Shown one piece after another: positions 15,916-24,802 of a stretch of DNA of 64,000 nucleotides. The position numbers were made by a program, and so were the translations under genes. Position 1 is the first letter of the stretch; each line of letters starts with the position of its first letter. This stretch comes from Leifsonia sp. NPDC080035 (GTDB taxonomy: Bacteria; Actinomycetota; Actinomycetes; Actinomycetales; Microbacteriaceae). The stretch spans positions 3,162,001 to 3,226,000 of the forward strand of contig NZ_CP157390.1 in assembly GCF_040050925.1 (NCBI RefSeq), read 5' to 3'. Under the pieces are notes generated by a model. That model was given only the letters and a program-made list of their open reading frames with translations. It was not told the origin of the DNA and ran no database searches.

Positions 15916-16817
15916 AATGGCGCTGGATGGCCGTCACCGCACTCGCACCGATCGCCTGGGGCTCGACGTACGTCGTGACCAGGGCCGTGCTGCCAGATGA
16001 ACCGCTCTGGGGAGCCGTGCTGCGCGCGCTGCCCGCCGGGCTGCTCCTGCTGGCGCTGGCGAGGAGGCTGCCGAAGGGCGCGTGGTGGTGGCGCGCCGCG
16101 CTGCTCGGCGTGCTCAACACCGGCGGCTTCTTCGTGCTCGTCTACGCAGTGGCCCAGCGGCTTCCCTCCGGGATCGCCGCGACCGTGATGGCCGCCTCGC
16201 CGCTGGCGATGATGGGCTTCGGCTGGCTGCTGCTCGGCCGCAGGCCGCGGGCGCTCGCGCTCGCCGGCGGCCTGGTCGGCGCGGCCGGTGTCGCGGTCAT
16301 GCTGCTCGGTGGGCAGGCGGTCGACCCACTCGGCGTGGTCGCGGCGCTGGCGGCGATGACGCTCTCCGCCATCGGCTACGTGCTCGCGACGCGCTGGAGC
16401 GATGTCGACGTGCTCACCTCGACCTCGTGGCAGCTCGTCGCGGGCGGCCTCCTGGTGCTGCCCGCCGCGCTGATCGTGGAGGGACCGCCTCCCGCGCTCG
16501 ACGGGCCGGCGCTGGCCGGCTTCGCCTACGTGTCGCTCCTGGCGACGGCCGTGGCCTTCCTCGCCTGGTTCTCCGGGCTCCGCAGGCTGGGGCCCGCCAC
16601 CGCCGGGCTGATCGGCCTGCTGAACCCGGTCACCGGAGTGGTGCTCGGCGCGCTCGTCGCGGGGGAGTCGCTCACGCTCCGGCAGCTGCTCGGGCTCGCG
16701 ATCGTGCTGGCCGGCATCGCCGTCGGTCAGTCGGCCAGCGCCTCCAGGAAGCCGCGGGTCGGAACGAAGAACGTGGTGCCGGTCGCGGCCGTCGAGAAGT
16801 CGAGGATGCGGTCGTAG
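15906..16817 (+). CDS. EamA-family (DMT superfamily) transporter
   Basis: A 303-residue protein with ten predicted membrane helices in two EamA repeats (about 5-140 and 150-280), a drug/metabolite exporter of unknown substrate. The segment PIAWGSTYVVTRAVL is typical of the family N-terminus. Divergent from and probably repressed by the MarR gene. The last 30 codons run antisense to the 3' end of the DyP peroxidase gene, giving a 91-base convergent overlap; they encode a basic, non-membrane tail. Confidence 0.85.
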   Translation: MEAKWRWMAVTALAPIAWGSTYVVTRAVLPDEPLWGAVLRALPAGLLLLALARRLPKGAWWWRAALLGVLNTGGFFVLVYAVAQRLPSGIAATVMAASPLAMMGFGWLLLGRRPRALALAGGLVGAAGVAVMLLGGQAVDPLGVVAALAAMTLSAIGYVLATRWSDVDVLTSTSWQLVAGGLLVLPAALIVEGPPPALDGPALAGFAYVSLLATAVAFLAWFSGLRRLGPATAGLIGLLNPVTGVVLGALVAGESLTLRQLLGLAIVLAGIAVGQSASASRKPRVGTKNVVPVAAVEKSRMRS

Positions 16818-17695
16818 CTGCCGGCCGGCTCGCCGACGAACATCCTCTCCAGCATCCGCTCGATCACCCAGAGCGCCCGGGAGTAGCCGATGAAGTACGT
16901 GCCGAACTCGCCCCTGCCGGGCGCGCCGAACGGCATATTGTCGCGCAGGATGTCGTGCTCGACGCCCGCCTCGTCGGTGATCGTCGCGAGCGTCTTGTGC
17001 GCCTTCTGGCCGTGCTCCACGTCGTCCAGCTCGATGTTCTCGACCTTGGTGCGCCCGATCACGCTCTCCTGCGATGGCACAGGCAGCGCGTTCCACGCGG
17101 TCAGGTCGTGCAGGTACTTCTGCACGACGACGTAGCTGCCGCCGGCGTGGTCGGGGTCCTCGTCGCCCACGATCGCGGCGGAGGCCATGTCGCCTCCCGT
17201 CGGGTTCGCGGTGCCGTCGACGAAGCCGAGCAGGTCGCGGGAGTCGAAGTAGCGGAAGCCGGAGACCTCGTCGACGACGGTCACCGCGTCGCCGAGCGCG
17301 TCCAGCAGCTGCCGCTCGAACTCGAAGCAGAAGTCGCCGCGCTCGGCGCGGATGTGGAACAGCAGGTCGCCGGGAGTGGCGACGGCGGTGTGCACGGGAC
17401 CTGCGATCTCGCGGAACGGGTGCAGCTCGCGCGGCGGCGTCGCGTCTGTGATGCGCCTCCACAGCTCGGCCCCGATGCCCGTATTGCAGGAGAGGTGGGC
17501 GTTCAGGTCGCGGAATCCGACGGTCTTCACGAGCCCGGAGATGTCCGACAGCACGTCCTTCACCGTGGCCGCCGCCTCGTCGGTCGGCGCGACCGTGAGC
17601 ACCAGGAAGACGGCCGCGCGGGAGAGCGGGGCATCCACGCTCTGCGGCTCGATCGGTACGCGCTGCCAGGGGTGATCGCCGGTGCTGTTCGCCAT
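16727..17695 (-). CDS. Dyp-type peroxidase
   Basis: A 322-residue heme peroxidase. The signature GFVDGTANP carries the distal aspartate, the histidine in QKAHKTLATI is the likely proximal heme ligand, and the distal arginine is in LRDNMPFG. Size and the lack of a signal peptide fit the cytoplasmic type B group. No encapsulin gene is nearby. ATG at 17695; a GTG two codons upstream is possible. Confidence 0.9.
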   Translation of the reverse strand: MANSTGDHPWQRVPIEPQSVDAPLSRAAVFLVLTVAPTDEAAATVKDVLSDISGLVKTVGFRDLNAHLSCNTGIGAELWRRITDATPPRELHPFREIAGPVHTAVATPGDLLFHIRAERGDFCFEFERQLLDALGDAVTVVDEVSGFRYFDSRDLLGFVDGTANPTGGDMASAAIVGDEDPDHAGGSYVVVQKYLHDLTAWNALPVPSQESVIGRTKVENIELDDVEHGQKAHKTLATITDEAGVEHDILRDNMPFGAPGRGEFGTYFIGYSRALWVIERMLERMFVGEPAGSYDRILDFSTAATGTTFFVPTRGFLEALAD

Positions 17696-18056
17696 GAGCA
17701 CACTCTGCCGGAGAACCGCGCCGGATCGCCAACCGGCGGGCTCGCGGGATGTGCATCCTCACACGTTCGATTCGCGCTCGCTGCGAGCATCCTGATAACG
17801 TCGAAGCCGCCCCGGTGTGCCGCACGGCACGGGACGGGGCCGTGAACCAGCCCGCGATCCCCGTCCGCGTGGCCGCACAGGTGGCCCGGTCGGAGAACGT
17901 ACGGTCGGCTGGCGTGGGCGCACCCCGATGGTCGCGCCAGCGGAGGGATTCGCGCGGAGAGCCCGCGCTCGAGTCCCGTCACCGCCGCACGCTCCGACCC
18001 GGGCGCAACCACTGAGCGCGTGCCGCCGCAGGGTGTGCGCGCGCCGCGGAGTGAAC
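17696..18056 (+). other. 361-bp gene-free region upstream of the betaine transporter
   Basis: No convincing coding sequence is present. A weak promoter fits TTCGCG (17771-17776), 17 bases, GATAAC (17794-17799). A small hairpin GCTCG-ctg-CGAGC (17776-17788) lies between the boxes and another, GTGCCG-ca-CGGCAC, at 17817-17830. If this promoter is used the transporter mRNA has a leader of about 250 bases, which leaves room for osmotic regulation. Confidence 0.4.
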
Positions 18057-19352
18057 GTGAGCGAGTCTGTCGCCGTCGAGGCGAGGAATGTCTTCAAAGT
18101 CTTCGGACGCAAACCGCAGGAGGCCGTGCGCCGCCTGCGCGACGGAGCGAGCAGGGGAGAGGTGTCGGCCCTCGGAACGGCGGCCGTCATCGATGCGGAC
18201 CTGACCGTCAACCGCGGCGAGATCTTCGTCGTGATGGGGCTCTCGGGTTCCGGCAAGTCGACCCTGATCCGGCTGCTGAACGGCCTGCTGGAGCCGACCG
18301 CCGGCGAGGTCGCCGTGATGGGGACCACCATCACCGGCGTCCCGGCCAAGCGCCTCCGCGAGATCCGGCAGCGCCACATCTCGATGGTCTTCCAGCACTT
18401 CGCACTGCTTCCGCACCGCACCGTGCTCGACAACATCGCCTACGGGCTCGAGGTGAAGGGCGTCTCGGCGGCGGAGCGCCGCGCGAAGGCCCAGGAGGTG
18501 CTCGAGCTCGTCGGGCTGGCGGGCTGGGGCGACAAGCTCCCCGCGCAGCTCTCCGGCGGGATGCAGCAGCGCGTCGGCCTCGGCAGGGCGCTGGCGGCCG
18601 ACACGGACGTGCTGCTGATGGACGAGGCGTTCTCGGCCCTCGACCCGCTCATCCGCCGCGAGATGCAGGAGCAGCTGATCGAGCTGCAGGCGAAGCTCGG
18701 GAAGACGATCGTGTTCATCACCCACGACCTCAACGAGGCCATGTTCCTCGGCGACCGCATCGCCGTGATGCGCGACGGCCGGATCGTGCAGACCGGAACA
18801 CCGGAGGAGATCCTCACCGACCCGGCGAACGACTACGTCGCGAGCTTCGTCGAGGACGTCGACCGCGCCCGCGTGCTCACCGCCGCGAGCGTGATGGAGC
18901 CGGCCCGTGCGCTCGTCACCGTCGCGGGCGGCCCCCGCGCGGCGATGCGCACCATGCGCGACCTGCAGACCTCCGCGGCGTTCGTCGTCGGTCAGGGCAG
19001 GCGACTGCTCGGCGCGGTCCGCGACCGCGACGTCATGCGCCAGGTGCGCGACGGCCGCAGCGACCTCTCCGAGGTCATCCGCGAGGACATCGCCTCCGTC
19101 GCACGCGACGAGGTGCTGAGCGAGCTCGTGGAGCCCTCGGTCGGCAGCGACCTGCCGCTCGCGGTGGTCGACGACAAGGCGCGGCTGCTCGGCGTCATCC
19201 CGCGCGTCACGCTGCTCGCCGCCCTCGGCAACGTCTCCAGCGACACCACCGAGATCCCGGTGATCGTGGAGCCGCCCGCGACCGTGCCCGTCGATGCGAT
19301 GACCCTCGCCCTGAGAGAGACGGCCGGCGAGACCGAGGAGGTGACCGCGTGA
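18057..19352 (+). CDS. proV: Glycine betaine/proline ABC transporter ATP-binding protein with CBS domains
   Basis: A 431-residue ATPase of the ProV/OpuAA type. The N-terminal KVFGRKPQEAVRRLRDGASR is characteristic; Walker A is GLSGSGKST, the signature LSGGMQQR and Walker B VLLMDEAFSALD. After residue 275 a divergent CBS pair follows (QTSAAFVVGQGRRLLGAVRD and DLPLAVVDDKARLLGVIPR), which in this family senses ionic strength or nucleotides. Start set at GTG 18057, five bases after GGAG; GTG 18051 is the alternative. Overlaps the permease gene (GTGA). Confidence 0.9.
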   Translation: MSESVAVEARNVFKVFGRKPQEAVRRLRDGASRGEVSALGTAAVIDADLTVNRGEIFVVMGLSGSGKSTLIRLLNGLLEPTAGEVAVMGTTITGVPAKRLREIRQRHISMVFQHFALLPHRTVLDNIAYGLEVKGVSAAERRAKAQEVLELVGLAGWGDKLPAQLSGGMQQRVGLGRALAADTDVLLMDEAFSALDPLIRREMQEQLIELQAKLGKTIVFITHDLNEAMFLGDRIAVMRDGRIVQTGTPEEILTDPANDYVASFVEDVDRARVLTAASVMEPARALVTVAGGPRAAMRTMRDLQTSAAFVVGQGRRLLGAVRDRDVMRQVRDGRSDLSEVIREDIASVARDEVLSELVEPSVGSDLPLAVVDDKARLLGVIPRVTLLAALGNVSSDTTEIPVIVEPPATVPVDAMTLALRETAGETEEVTA

Positions 19353-21061
19353 ACGTCCGCATCCCCCTCGGCGACTGGGCGTCGCACGTCGTCGACTTCA
19401 TCACGACCACCCTCGGCGGCTTCTTCGACGTCGTGCGGCTGGTGTTCACCGGCCTCTACGACGGGATGGACTGGCTGCTGCAGACGCCGCCGCTCTGGGG
19501 CGTCATCCTCATCATCGCGATCCTCGCCGTGTGGCTGCGCGGCTGGCTGTTCGGAGCGGGAACCGTCGTCGGCCTGCTGGTGATCGCCGGGATCGACCAG
19601 TGGGACAACGCGATGGACACCCTCGCGCTCGTGCTGGTATCCGCCGTCATCGCGATCGCGCTGAGCGTGCCGCTCGGCATCCTCGCAGCCCGGTCGAAGG
19701 CGGCGTCGGCGATCATCCGGCCGGTGCTGGACTTCATGCAGACGATGCCCGCGTTCGTGTACCTCATCCCGGCGCTCATCCTGTTCCGCGTCGGCGTCGT
19801 GCCCGGCATGGTCGCGACCATCGTGTTCGCGATGGCGCCCGGCGTGCGGCTCACCGAGCTCGGCATCCGCGGCGTCGACCGCGAGCTGGTCGAGGCCGGC
19901 CGTGCGTTCGGATCGCCGCCGCGCCGCATCCTGCGCCAGATCCAGCTGCCGCTGGCGATGCCGTCCATCCTCGCCGGCGTGAACCAGGTGATCATGCTCT
20001 CGCTGTCGATGGTCGTCATCGCCGGCATGGTCGGCGCGGGCGGTTTGGGCCGTGACATCGTCCAGGCGCTCAGCCGCGTGGATGTCGGCCTCGGCTTCGA
20101 GGCGGGCGTCGCGGTCGTCATCCTCGCGATCATCCTCGACCGGCTGACCGCCGCCGTCGGCCGGGCCCGGGTCCGGATGCCGAAGCGCGCGCTCGCGGTG
20201 CTCGGCGCCGGCCTGCTCGTCGTGATCGGCGGCACCGCGGTGACCGCGGCCTCCACCGCGGGCGGCGACAAGGGCACCGTGAAGGTCGCCGTGTTCAACG
20301 GCTGGCCGGAGGGCGAGGCCGCCTCGTACCTGTGGAAGCACGTGCTCGAGCGCCAGGGCTACTCGGTCGACTTCGAGTACGCGGACGCAGGTCCCGCCTT
20401 CGCCGGCCTCAGCACCGGCGACTACGACGTCGCGTTCGACGGCTGGCTGCCGACGACGCACGCCGAGTACATGAAGAAGTACGACACGAACCTCACCGAC
20501 CTGGGCGCCTGGAACGACGAGGCCAAGCTGACCATCGCGGTCAACAAGGACGCCCCGATCGACTCGCTCGACCAGCTCGCCTCGCACGCGGGCGACGTCG
20601 GCGACCGCCTGGTCGGCATCGAGCCCGGAGCGGGCCTCACCGAGGCGACGCAGAAGAAGGTCATCCCGCAGTACGGCCTCGGGAAGATGGATTTCGTCAC
20701 CTCCTCCACCCCCGCGATGCTCGCCGAGCTGACCGCGGCCATGAAGAAGGGCGACGACATCGCGGTGACCTTGTGGCGTCCGCACTGGGCGTACGACGAG
20801 TTCGACCTGAAGGACCTGAAGGACCCGAAGAACGCGCTCGGCACCGCGGAGTCCATCCATTCGATCGGCAGCACGGCGTTCCCGACGAAGTTCCCGGAGG
20901 TCGCGGGCTGGGTGAAGAAGTTCCGGCTGAAGTCCGACCTGCTGTACTCGCTCGAGAACGCGATGTTCAACAGCGGAGCGGACGCGAAGGACTACGACCG
21001 CATCGTCTCGAAGTGGATGGACGAGCACTCCTCGTACGTCGACTCGCTGACCGCGGGATGA
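19349..21061 (+). CDS. Glycine betaine ABC transporter permease fused to substrate-binding domain
   Basis: A 570-residue fusion. Residues about 1-285 are the ProW/OpuAB permease, with the EAA loop LVEAGRAFGSPPRRILRQIQ. A further membrane span at about 283-300 links to a ProX/OpuAC-type binding domain (about 312-570) that would sit tethered outside the membrane. Aromatic residues for a betaine cage are visible (FNGWPEGEAASYLW, AFDGWLPTTHAEY, LWRPHWAYDEF). Order and fusion resemble OpuA systems, in which each transporter dimer carries two binding domains. Confidence 0.9.
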   Translation: MNVRIPLGDWASHVVDFITTTLGGFFDVVRLVFTGLYDGMDWLLQTPPLWGVILIIAILAVWLRGWLFGAGTVVGLLVIAGIDQWDNAMDTLALVLVSAVIAIALSVPLGILAARSKAASAIIRPVLDFMQTMPAFVYLIPALILFRVGVVPGMVATIVFAMAPGVRLTELGIRGVDRELVEAGRAFGSPPRRILRQIQLPLAMPSILAGVNQVIMLSLSMVVIAGMVGAGGLGRDIVQALSRVDVGLGFEAGVAVVILAIILDRLTAAVGRARVRMPKRALAVLGAGLLVVIGGTAVTAASTAGGDKGTVKVAVFNGWPEGEAASYLWKHVLERQGYSVDFEYADAGPAFAGLSTGDYDVAFDGWLPTTHAEYMKKYDTNLTDLGAWNDEAKLTIAVNKDAPIDSLDQLASHAGDVGDRLVGIEPGAGLTEATQKKVIPQYGLGKMDFVTSSTPAMLAELTAAMKKGDDIAVTLWRPHWAYDEFDLKDLKDPKNALGTAESIHSIGSTAFPTKFPEVAGWVKKFRLKSDLLYSLENAMFNSGADAKDYDRIVSKWMDEHSSYVDSLTAG

Positions 21062-21089
21062 CCGGCGCGGGACGGCCGGCGGCGGCCCG

Positions 21090-21095
21090 TAGGCT
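21090..21095 (+). promoter_or_regulatory. -10 box (TAGGCT) of a leaderless gene
   Basis: TAGGCT ends six bases before the ATG at 21102, which places the transcription start at or next to the start codon. Confidence 0.5.
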
Positions 21096-21101
21096 GGAGG
21101 C

Positions 21102-21980
21102 ATGAGCCTGCCCAGCACGGACACCGTCGTCGGCTATCCCGACGGCGACGTCGTCTCCACCGGAACCGTCGTCCACGTCGAGGCCCTGCCGGACGGCCGG
21201 AGCGCGGTGATCCTCGACCGCACGGCGTTCCACCCTGTCGACCCGGTCTGGCCGGATCAGCCGGCGGACACCGGAACGATCGCCGTCGACGGCGCGAGCA
21301 GGCCCGTCGTGGACGCGGTGGTCGGCGCGACCGACGGCACCGTGCTGCACGTGGGCGACGCGCCGGTGCGCACCGGCACCGAGGGCTGGACGTTCGTGGT
21401 CTGCCATCTGGTCGACGACGCGACGGGCCTCGAGCCGGGGACGCCGGTCACGGTGACCGTTGACGCCGAGGCGCGTCGCGCGCTCTCGGCCGGGCACACG
21501 GCCTGCCACCTGGCCTCGCTCGCGCTGAACGATGCCCTCGCGGGAGTGTGGACGAAGGACGTGCCGTCCGACGGGCGCGGGAGGCCGAACTTCGACCAGC
21601 TCGCGATCACGTCCTCGCGCATCCTCCCGGACGGCTCGGTCGACGAGTACCGGATCGGCAAGAGCCTGCGCAAGAAGGGCTTCGCGGCCGCGGAGTTTCC
21701 CGCGCGCGTGGGGGAGGTCGCCGACGCGGCGAACGCGCTGCTCGCCTCGTGGGTGTCCGCGGGCGCGGACGTCCCGATCGCGATCGTCCGCGACGGCGAC
21801 GGCCTGGGGGAGCGGCGGCGCTGGCGCGCCGGCCTCCCGGACGGGGTCGTCGAGATCCCGTGCGGCGGAACGCACCTGCGCTCGCTCGCCGAGCTCACCG
21901 CCATCGCCGTGGAACTGGAGCTCGCGGAGGGCGACGGCGCCCTCGCTCTCACGATGCGGACCACGGCGACGCCCGCGTAG
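21102..21980 (+). CDS. AlaX-like tRNA editing / SAD-domain metalloprotein
   Basis: A 292-residue protein related to the editing domain of alanyl- and threonyl-tRNA synthetases. The zinc motifs are GHTACHL (HxxxH) and PCGGTHL (CxxxH). The N-terminus matches the beta-barrel found in AlaX (VDARAS-like SAVILDRTAFHPV). Free-standing AlaX proteins hydrolyse mischarged Ser- or Gly-tRNA(Ala). It could instead be a divergent hydrolase that kept the fold, since it lies away from alaS. Confidence 0.75.
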   Translation: MSLPSTDTVVGYPDGDVVSTGTVVHVEALPDGRSAVILDRTAFHPVDPVWPDQPADTGTIAVDGASRPVVDAVVGATDGTVLHVGDAPVRTGTEGWTFVVCHLVDDATGLEPGTPVTVTVDAEARRALSAGHTACHLASLALNDALAGVWTKDVPSDGRGRPNFDQLAITSSRILPDGSVDEYRIGKSLRKKGFAAAEFPARVGEVADAANALLASWVSAGADVPIAIVRDGDGLGERRRWRAGLPDGVVEIPCGGTHLRSLAELTAIAVELELAEGDGALALTMRTTATPA

Positions 21981-21995
21981 CCGTCCGCGCGCGGT

Positions 21996-22772
21996 TCAGT
22001 GCGGAAGCAGGGGGAGCGAGACGGCGAGGATGCCGAGGGCCGCGGCAAGGCACCAGCCGAGCCGGACGAGGTGCGCCGCGCGCACCTCGCGCTCGATCCG
22101 GGCGAAGCGCGCCTCGGTCTCAGCTGCGTACGCGACCGGCCGCCACGTCGCCGGGTCGTCGACCAGGCGGACGACCGCGGCGACGGTCCCCGCATCCAGC
22201 ACGGATGGACGGCGCGTCAGCCAGCGCACCAGCGTCTCGGCTCGCACGACCGCGACACGGCGCGGCTGCTGACGCACCGTCACCTCCCGCGCCCCGACGA
22301 GCGCCACGACCGCGCTCACCGGTGCCGCGACTCCGGCCCGGGCGAGCACGCCGCGCACGCGGGACGCCTCCAGGTCCGAGTTGCGCAGGTACGGCTTCTT
22401 CTGACCGGCGACGAGCAGGGCGCGCTCGCCGACCCAGACGCGCTGGCCGCGGTGGTGCTTCGTATTGACCACGAAGACGCCGCCCGGGCCGACGACCAGA
22501 TGGTCGACGTCCGCCTCGCCCGAGCCGACCGGGAGAGCGTGGAAGACGCGCCAGCCACCGGGCAGCCCGGCCAGCAGCTCGCCGACCCGGCGCTCGCCGA
22601 CGGCGCCGGCGAACCACGGCCGGGCGTCGTCGTCCAGCGGGGTGACGCCGAACGCGCGCGCGAGCGCGGTCCGCGGCGGTGCGGCCTCCTGGAGGCGGAC
22701 CACCTGCTCCATGACGGCGGCGCCGGGAGCGCGGTCGCTCATCCGCTCTGCACGCCCTCCGGTCCGTTCCAC
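21996..22772 (-). CDS. NERD (nuclease-related) domain protein
   Basis: A 258-residue protein. The NERD domain lies at about residues 56-165: GERRVGELLAGLPGGWRVFH, then DVDHLVVGPGGVFVVNTKHH, where the Asp and Lys match the nuclease-like active site (D...(D/E)xK). One or two membrane helices are at the extreme C-terminus (LGWCLAAALGILAVSLPLL). Start chosen at GTG 22772 because TACGCT ends six bases upstream; ATG 22742 is also in frame. Substrate unknown. Confidence 0.75.
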   Translation of the reverse strand: MERTGGRAERMSDRAPGAAVMEQVVRLQEAAPPRTALARAFGVTPLDDDARPWFAGAVGERRVGELLAGLPGGWRVFHALPVGSGEADVDHLVVGPGGVFVVNTKHHRGQRVWVGERALLVAGQKKPYLRNSDLEASRVRGVLARAGVAAPVSAVVALVGAREVTVRQQPRRVAVVRAETLVRWLTRRPSVLDAGTVAAVVRLVDDPATWRPVAYAAETEARFARIEREVRAAHLVRLGWCLAAALGILAVSLPLLPH

Positions 22773-22836
22773 CGAGCCAGCGTACGGACGCCGCCGCGCG
22801 GCATCCCAGTCCCAGCTGGGGGACGGCCGCCGCGGC

Positions 22837-23031
22837 CTACCCCTGGCCGGGTGCCCCCTTGGTGCGGGGCAGGTCCTCGTCGCCGGGCAGGCGCTCCTCC
22901 AGCGAGTCGTTGCGCTCGGCGACCGTCTCGAGACGGTCCTCCGGGTTCTCGCCGAGATCGGCGACGGCCTCGCCGAGCTCGTCGGCGTCGCGCGGGCGGT
23001 CGTTCTGCGTGTCTTCTGGCCGGTCGGTCAT
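22837..23031 (-). CDS. Small acidic hypothetical protein
   Basis: A 64-residue, strongly charged protein (ELGEAVADLGENPEDRLETV in the middle), without cysteine or membrane segment and probably unfolded or helical. The start at 23031 follows TAGAGT by seven bases (plus-strand 23039-23044). Function unknown. Confidence 0.5.
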   Translation of the reverse strand: MTDRPEDTQNDRPRDADELGEAVADLGENPEDRLETVAERNDSLEERLPGDEDLPRTKGAPGQG

Positions 23032-23073
23032 GCGGCGCACTCTACGCCGGGTCGGGCGGGGACGCAGCGCATC

Positions 23074-23104
23074 TTGACGTCCCGTGGAAGCGGCGGGCTA
23101 CGAT
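23074..23104 (+). promoter_or_regulatory. Promoter TTGACG / TACGAT
   Basis: TTGACG (23074-23079) and TACGAT (23099-23104) are separated by 19 bases; the ATG at 23112 begins seven bases later. It is the clearest -35 box in the window, though the spacer is long. Confidence 0.5.
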
Positions 23105-23111
23105 GCGAGCC

Positions 23112-23375
23112 ATGAGCCGCATCGAAACCGGGATCGTCTCCTACACGCTCTCCGGCGACTACTACGCCCGCGTCGGCGCCGACTTCGACACCGAGGCGGT
23201 GGACGACGCGATCCTCGCGGAACTCAACCGGATGCTGCCCTCCGGCATCGTGGTGGAGCGCAGCGGGCGCGTGCTCGCCGACGAGGAGCGGGCGGCCGAG
23301 GCGCGGGCCATCGACTGGCCCGAGCTGCTGCAGCGTATCGACGTGGACCAGATCCTGGCCGAGCACGGTCGCTGA
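23112..23375 (+). CDS. Hypothetical protein
   Basis: An 87-residue acidic protein with an N-terminal beta segment (TGIVSYTLSGDYYARVGADF) and helical remainder, ending LLQRIDVDQILAEHGR. No family recognised. Start at 23112 follows the promoter above; an in-frame ATG at 23103 lies inside the -10 box and is therefore unlikely. Confidence 0.55.
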   Translation: MSRIETGIVSYTLSGDYYARVGADFDTEAVDDAILAELNRMLPSGIVVERSGRVLADEERAAEARAIDWPELLQRIDVDQILAEHGR

Positions 23376-23400
23376 CCGGTGCGCCGCCGGCGATGGGCGC

Positions 23401-24792
23401 TCAGCGCGAGCGCTTGACGACGTCGTAGGCGGCGAGAGCCGCCCGCCGGGTCTCGCCGAGGTCCACGATCGGCTCGGGGTACTCCTGCGTGTCCCACTCG
23501 GGCACCCACCGCCGCACATAGTCGCCGTTCCGGTCGAACTTCTCGCGCTGCAGCTCCGGGTTGAAGACGCGGAAGTAGGGCGCAGCGTCCGCTCCCGAGC
23601 CGGCGATCCACTGCCAGTTGAACGGGTTGCTCGCCGGGTCGGCGTCCACCAGCGTGTCCCAGAACCACTGTTCGCCGCGGCGCCAGTCGATGAGCAGGTT
23701 CTTGACGAGGAAGGACGCGGTGACCATCCGCACGCGGTTGTGCATGGTTCCGGTTCTCCACAGTTCCCGCATCCCGGCGTCGACGAGCGGGATGCCCGTG
23801 CGACCCTGCTGCCAGGCCCGCAACGACGCCGGATGCAGGCGGGGCCACGGGAAGGAGTCGTACTCGCGATGGATGTTCACGGTCGCAAGGTCGGGGTGCT
23901 CGAAGAGCGTGTGATAGGCGAACTCGCGCCAGCCGAGCTCGGAGAGGAAGGTGGCGGGGCCGTCGCCCGGCACGCCCCGCCTCGCCTGCGCCGTCGCGTG
24001 CCACACCTGGTGCGGGCTCAGTTCTCCCCAGCGCAGGCGGGGGGAGAGGCGCGAGGTCGCGGCGATCCCGGGCACGTCCCTGTCCCTGCGGTAGTCGGCG
24101 ACGCCGTCGGCCAGGAACGCGTCGAGGTCCCGATGCGCCTCCGCCTCCCCTGGCGTCCACGTCTCGCGCAGGCCCCCGGCCCAGTCGGGATGCGTCGGCA
24201 GCAGGCCGAGCGCGTCCAGCTCGACGCCCTGCGGCAGGGCGGCGGGGGCGAGCTCGCGAGGCCGCGGGAGCGGTCGCCGGGGTTCGGGCGCCGCCAGGCA
24301 CGCGCGCCAGAACGGCGTGTAGACCGAGAACGCGGTGCCGGAGCCGGTGCGGATCGTCCACGGCTCGTGGAGTAGCGACGCTGCGAAGCTCGTCGCCTCG
24401 ATGCCGGACGCACGGGCGGCCGTCTTGACCGCTTCATCGATGCGGCGTTCGGCGCCCCCGTAGCGCCGGTTCCAGTAGACGGCGGCGGCGTCGACCTCCG
24501 CGAGCAGGTCCCGGACCACGTGCTCGGCCGGCCCGCTGCGCAGCAGCAGACCGGCGCCGGCGTCCTCCAGGTCGGCGGCGAGCGAGGCGAGGCTGTGGTG
24601 TAGCCACCAGCGGGCCGCGGCACCCGGCGGCCGGACCCCGGCGGACTCGGCGTCCCAGACGTAGACGCACAGCACGGGGCGGCCGGAGTCGGCCGCGGCA
24701 CGCAGCGCCGGGTTGTCGGCCATCCGCAGGTCGTCCCTGAACCAGACGACCACGGGCCTCCGGTCGGTCGCGCCGCCGCCCGCCGCGGTCAC
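23401..24792 (-). CDS. phrB: Deoxyribodipyrimidine photolyase (class I cryptochrome/photolyase family)
   Basis: A 463-residue flavoprotein that repairs UV-induced pyrimidine dimers with light. The N-terminal alpha/beta domain begins VVWFRDDLRMADNPAL; the C-terminal FAD domain contains RLSPRLRWGELSPHQVWH, FLSELGWREFAYHTLF, GIPLVDAGMRELWRTGTMHN and WQWIAGSGADAAPYFRVFNP. Tryptophans of the electron-transfer chain are present. GTG start at 24792; it lies ten bases after the metallo-hydrolase stop, so the two are probably co-transcribed. Confidence 0.93.
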   Translation of the reverse strand: MTAAGGGATDRRPVVVWFRDDLRMADNPALRAAADSGRPVLCVYVWDAESAGVRPPGAAARWWLHHSLASLAADLEDAGAGLLLRSGPAEHVVRDLLAEVDAAAVYWNRRYGGAERRIDEAVKTAARASGIEATSFAASLLHEPWTIRTGSGTAFSVYTPFWRACLAAPEPRRPLPRPRELAPAALPQGVELDALGLLPTHPDWAGGLRETWTPGEAEAHRDLDAFLADGVADYRRDRDVPGIAATSRLSPRLRWGELSPHQVWHATAQARRGVPGDGPATFLSELGWREFAYHTLFEHPDLATVNIHREYDSFPWPRLHPASLRAWQQGRTGIPLVDAGMRELWRTGTMHNRVRMVTASFLVKNLLIDWRRGEQWFWDTLVDADPASNPFNWQWIAGSGADAAPYFRVFNPELQREKFDRNGDYVRRWVPEWDTQEYPEPIVDLGETRRAALAAYDVVKRSR

Positions 24793-24802
24793 AGGCCGGC
24801 CG

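Noticed and set aside
17749..18015. A possible 88-codon gene in the gap before the betaine transporter
   Set aside because: Composition is Arg/Ala-rich with no ribosome site, and no hydrophobic or conserved segment is visible.
18992..21124. A 710-codon minus-strand frame opposite the betaine transporter
   Set aside because: The His/Asp/Arg-rich translation has no family resemblance, and the plus-strand genes are well supported.
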